In this document: positions 6,779 through 8,314 of the stretch, piece after piece
Layout of the letters: every line of letters starts with the position of its first letter
How positions within the stretch are numbered: the stretch's first letter is position 1
From: Verrucomicrobiota bacterium
GTDB taxonomy: Bacteria; Verrucomicrobiota; Verrucomicrobiia; Verrucomicrobiales; Akkermansiaceae
Length of the DNA: 8,314 nt
Direction: 5' to 3'
Assembly: GCA_009885905.1 (NCBI GenBank)
Contig: VFJU01000256.1
Coordinates: 1 to 8,314, forward strand
Made by a program: the position numbers and the translations under genes
The notes under the pieces: model-generated
The model's database searches: none
Told to the model about the DNA's origin: nothing
Seen by the model: only the letters and a program-made list of their open reading frames with translations

Positions 6779-7546
6779 CTACAATCCGTATGGCTTGACT
6801 TGCAATGGCACCGTCTCGGGCGCAGGCCCTACCGGCGGCTTTGGCTCTTCTGGCTTCACCGGCACGACGGGCGCCGGAGGCTCACTTGGCGCTTCGACTT
6901 CTCCATCCTCGCCAAGCTTCACTGGCTTCGCCTTCATCGGCGGTTTTGGTGGCTCAACGACCTGAATCGCTTGGAAAAGCCGATTGTAATTGTGCCGCAA
7001 GACCGCAGGAAATGAAACGCGACCTGCCTCAACGATGTTTTCTCGCAACAATTTCGCCGAGAGATCCGCCACCAAATCGGTACCAATCCTCACCGCTCCT
7101 TCGGGACTCATGATCGCCTTACCACCTTCATTTCCCCCCAGAATCATTTCGCTCTTAATCGACTTACCCTGGATGGCAATACTGGATTGCGCAGAACTAA
7201 TCCCACCACGTGGACTCACTGTGATCTCTAACACCGCGTGATCATCGGTAGACAGCCACCCTCTCACATTGTCGATCCGCACCGAGACAAAAATTCCTCC
7301 GTCCGGCGTCGGACTGATCTCGGGCTTGTAGGTTCGGTAAACTGCCCCAGACAATGGGTACTCTGCGGCCCCATGGTCGCGCTTTGTCCACCCTCCAAGA
7401 CTTCTTCCGAAAAGCTCCTCATTGATCTCAACCCCCGCCAAGCCATGCGCTGATGAAACAATAACAACAACGAAAACTGCAAAAAATAACCGCATAGAAG
7501 ATAATGGATAAAAATTTAATCGACGATTAGAAATAAGTTGGATCAT
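6779..7546 (-). CDS. Exported protein of unknown function with proline-rich C-terminus
   Basis: I do not recognise the family. From ATG 7546 the protein has 255 aa. A strongly hydrophobic segment, MRLFFAVFVVVIVSSAHGLA (18-37), is a good Sec signal peptide, with cleavage likely near 37. The mature domain (about 38-198) looks globular and beta-rich, with Gly-rich turns, GRSLGGWTKR (47-56) and RIDNVRGWL (90-98). The tail (about 199-241) is low-complexity, rich in Pro, Lys and Glu (PPKPP, SEPPAPVVPVKPEEPKPP), as in envelope-spanning linkers. The start is ambiguous. ATG 7546 overlaps the upstream stop as ATGA, a sign of translational coupling, but puts 17 residues before the signal peptide. ATG 7495 starts exactly at the signal peptide. 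It is downstream of the DUF1232 gene, probably in one operon. A periplasmic or outer-envelope role is inferred. Confidence 0.75.
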   Translation of the reverse strand: MIQLISNRRLNFYPLSSMRLFFAVFVVVIVSSAHGLAGVEINEELFGRSLGGWTKRDHGAAEYPLSGAVYRTYKPEISPTPDGGIFVSVRIDNVRGWLSTDDHAVLEITVSPRGGISSAQSSIAIQGKSIKSEMILGGNEGGKAIMSPEGAVRIGTDLVADLSAKLLRENIVEAGRVSFPAVLRHNYNRLFQAIQVVEPPKPPMKAKPVKLGEDGEVEAPSEPPAPVVPVKPEEPKPPVGPAPETVPLQVKPYGL

Positions 7547-7938
7547 TGACGAAATTCAGGAGGAACCGCAGAATGATTTGAACCAAATAAGCGTTCTAAC
7601 TGAGACTGCGCTTTTATTTTATGCTCATCCTTGATGTAAGCCGCAACCGTACCGAGTGCCGCCACAAGTGCGCCCCAGTCATCACCGTATCCCACACCGG
7701 GAATCATATCGGGAATCATGTCGGTTGGTAAAATAAGATATCCAAGAGCCCCGACGATGACCCCCTTCGCCCACGTCGGTGTGTCGCGATCCTGCAAACA
7801 ATAAAAAAGCGTCAGCGCGATCAGCAAAGTCTTCCTCCCCGCCACAAGCGCGGCCTTCCGCAGAGTACTCCATAACCGCGGAGAAGAAAACTCACGCGAC
7901 GCCGAATCCCGATCGGGCAATTGAGGATTATCTGACAT
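7543..7938 (-). CDS. DUF1232 (YkvA-type) small membrane protein
   Basis: The 131-aa protein carries the DUF1232 signature: TPTWAKGVIVGALGYLILPTD (53-73, in part) followed by MIPDMIPGVGYGDDWGALVAAL (74-95). The repeated D-x-IPD-x-IP with G-Y-x-DD is diagnostic of this family, known from Bacillus YkvA and many other bacteria; the biochemical function is not established. Two hydrophobic stretches (about 36-48 and 58-72) and a third milder one (88-101) suggest membrane association. The N-terminal 25 residues are polar and probably cytoplasmic; the C-terminus is charged, then polar. ATG 7938 is the only sensible start and has no Shine-Dalgarno. The stop TGA overlaps the ATG of the next gene by 4 bp, implying coupled expression with the proline-tailed exported protein. 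Confidence 0.85.
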   Translation of the reverse strand: MSDNPQLPDRDSASREFSSPRLWSTLRKAALVAGRKTLLIALTLFYCLQDRDTPTWAKGVIVGALGYLILPTDMIPDMIPGVGYGDDWGALVAALGTVAAYIKDEHKIKAQSQLERLFGSNHSAVPPEFRQ

Positions 7939-8065
7939 GATCGAAATGGAAAATTAGATTCATCACCAGCGGAACCGACATCAACTTGCCCCAAGATCGC
8001 TCAACCCGCAAGAAGAAGCCTCTGACGATGTGGCGTCCGAACCTTGCAATGCCATCCCGTTTGTT

Positions 8066-8314
8066 TCAAAAAAATCCACCAAGAATTTCACAAATCCAGC
8101 GGTTGCACACCACAAGGCTCTTCGATAATCTTTCAATGTGATACGCCCCGTCGATGTCTTCCTTGAATTTCTCACCGCCGAGCAAGCGCGCGGTGTCTCT
8201 CATGTGCACTTGGATGACGATGCTCGCAGCGGACTCCGCAGGCTTTTCTCCATCGCTAAAAATGGCATCAATTCCCAAAATAGCACTCAGCAAACGGAAC
8301 CCGCTTCCACCACC
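8066..8314 (-). CDS. Unidentified protein, C-terminal part, possibly frameshifted at a homopolymer
   Basis: A frame open from the right edge reads GGGSGFRLLSAILGID at its visible start and ends KSLVVCNRWICEILGGFF before TGA at 8068-8066. Codon choice and the mix of hydrophobic and charged residues look like real coding sequence, and there is no internal stop over 82 codons. I recognise no domain. The stop follows directly on a run of seven T on this strand (8074-8068). If one T were absent, the frame would continue for 28 residues (ETNGMALQGSD, then a Ser/Ala-rich end) to a TGA at 7983-7981, leaving 42 bp to the DUF1232 start instead of 127. So either the protein ends here, or the run marks a sequencing error, a mutation or slippage. 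The gene lies upstream of, and may share a transcript with, the DUF1232 gene. Confidence 0.5.
   Translation of the reverse strand, partial: GGGSGFRLLSAILGIDAIFSDGEKPAESAASIVIQVHMRDTARLLGGEKFKEDIDGAYHIERLSKSLVVCNRWICEILGGFF

Noticed and set aside
6800..7453. Plus-strand frames of 71-102 codons opposite the exported-protein gene.
   Set aside because: The minus-strand gene has a signal peptide, good composition and operon overlap; these are its antisense shadows.
7685..7725. Short direct repeat (GGGAATCAT twice) in the DUF1232 gene.
   Set aside because: Explained by the family's own repeated D-x-IPD-x-IP amino acid motif; not a DNA element.
7981..8175. 64-codon minus-strand frame from ATG 8175 as an independent gene.
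   Set aside because: Its first half overlaps the better edge frame; only its last part is of interest, as a possible shifted C-terminus of that gene.
1..8314. Mobile element, CRISPR array, tRNA, toxin-antitoxin or defence system.
   Set aside because: No transposase or integrase motif, no regular direct repeats with spacers, no tRNA-like cloverleaf and no toxin, antitoxin or nuclease signature seen on either strand.

Overview
The window reads as an ordinary chromosomal stretch of a moderate-GC Gram-negative bacterium. The best guess is the PVC group, probably Verrucomicrobiota. Three things support this. A secreted formylglycine-generating-enzyme-like (FGE-like) protein carries a PEP-CTERM (exosortase) sorting tail. 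The phosphatidylserine decarboxylase resembles the form I associate with Chlamydiae and Verrucomicrobia. No start codon in the window has a convincing Shine-Dalgarno sequence. This placement comes from motif recognition, not a database search.

Layout. At the left edge is the 5' part of a lipoprotein gene on the minus strand (1-182). It is divergent from psd (288-1256, +), which makes phosphatidylethanolamine. Psd converges on a minus-strand FGE-like PEP-CTERM gene (1380-2288). A ~300-bp intergenic region follows. Its part next to the PEP-CTERM gene is strikingly AT-rich and holds a perfect 12-bp palindrome; its glnD-proximal part may hide a tiny membrane-protein ORF on the minus strand. Next come glnD (2588-5344, +), the nitrogen-status sensor that uridylylates PII; rpsP (5476-5730, +), encoding ribosomal protein S16, whose true start lies well inside a longer open frame; a strong intrinsic terminator (5757-5795); and a COG1565/MidA (NDUFAF7-like) methyltransferase gene (5807-6760, +).

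The right end is a minus-strand cluster converging on the methyltransferase: an unidentified partial gene at the edge (8066-8314), a DUF1232/YkvA-type small membrane protein (7543-7938) and an exported protein with a proline-rich tail (6779-7546). The last two overlap by 4 bp (ATGA), which suggests an operon.

The genes do not form one pathway. Psd serves membrane lipid synthesis, GlnD nitrogen control and S16 the ribosome; the rest is envelope or unknown. I see no transposase, integrase, CRISPR array, tRNA or rRNA, toxin-antitoxin pair or defence system. The points most worth a second look are the terminator abutting the methyltransferase start, the exported protein coupled to DUF1232, the right-edge gene interrupted at a 7-base homopolymer, and the small ORF upstream of glnD.
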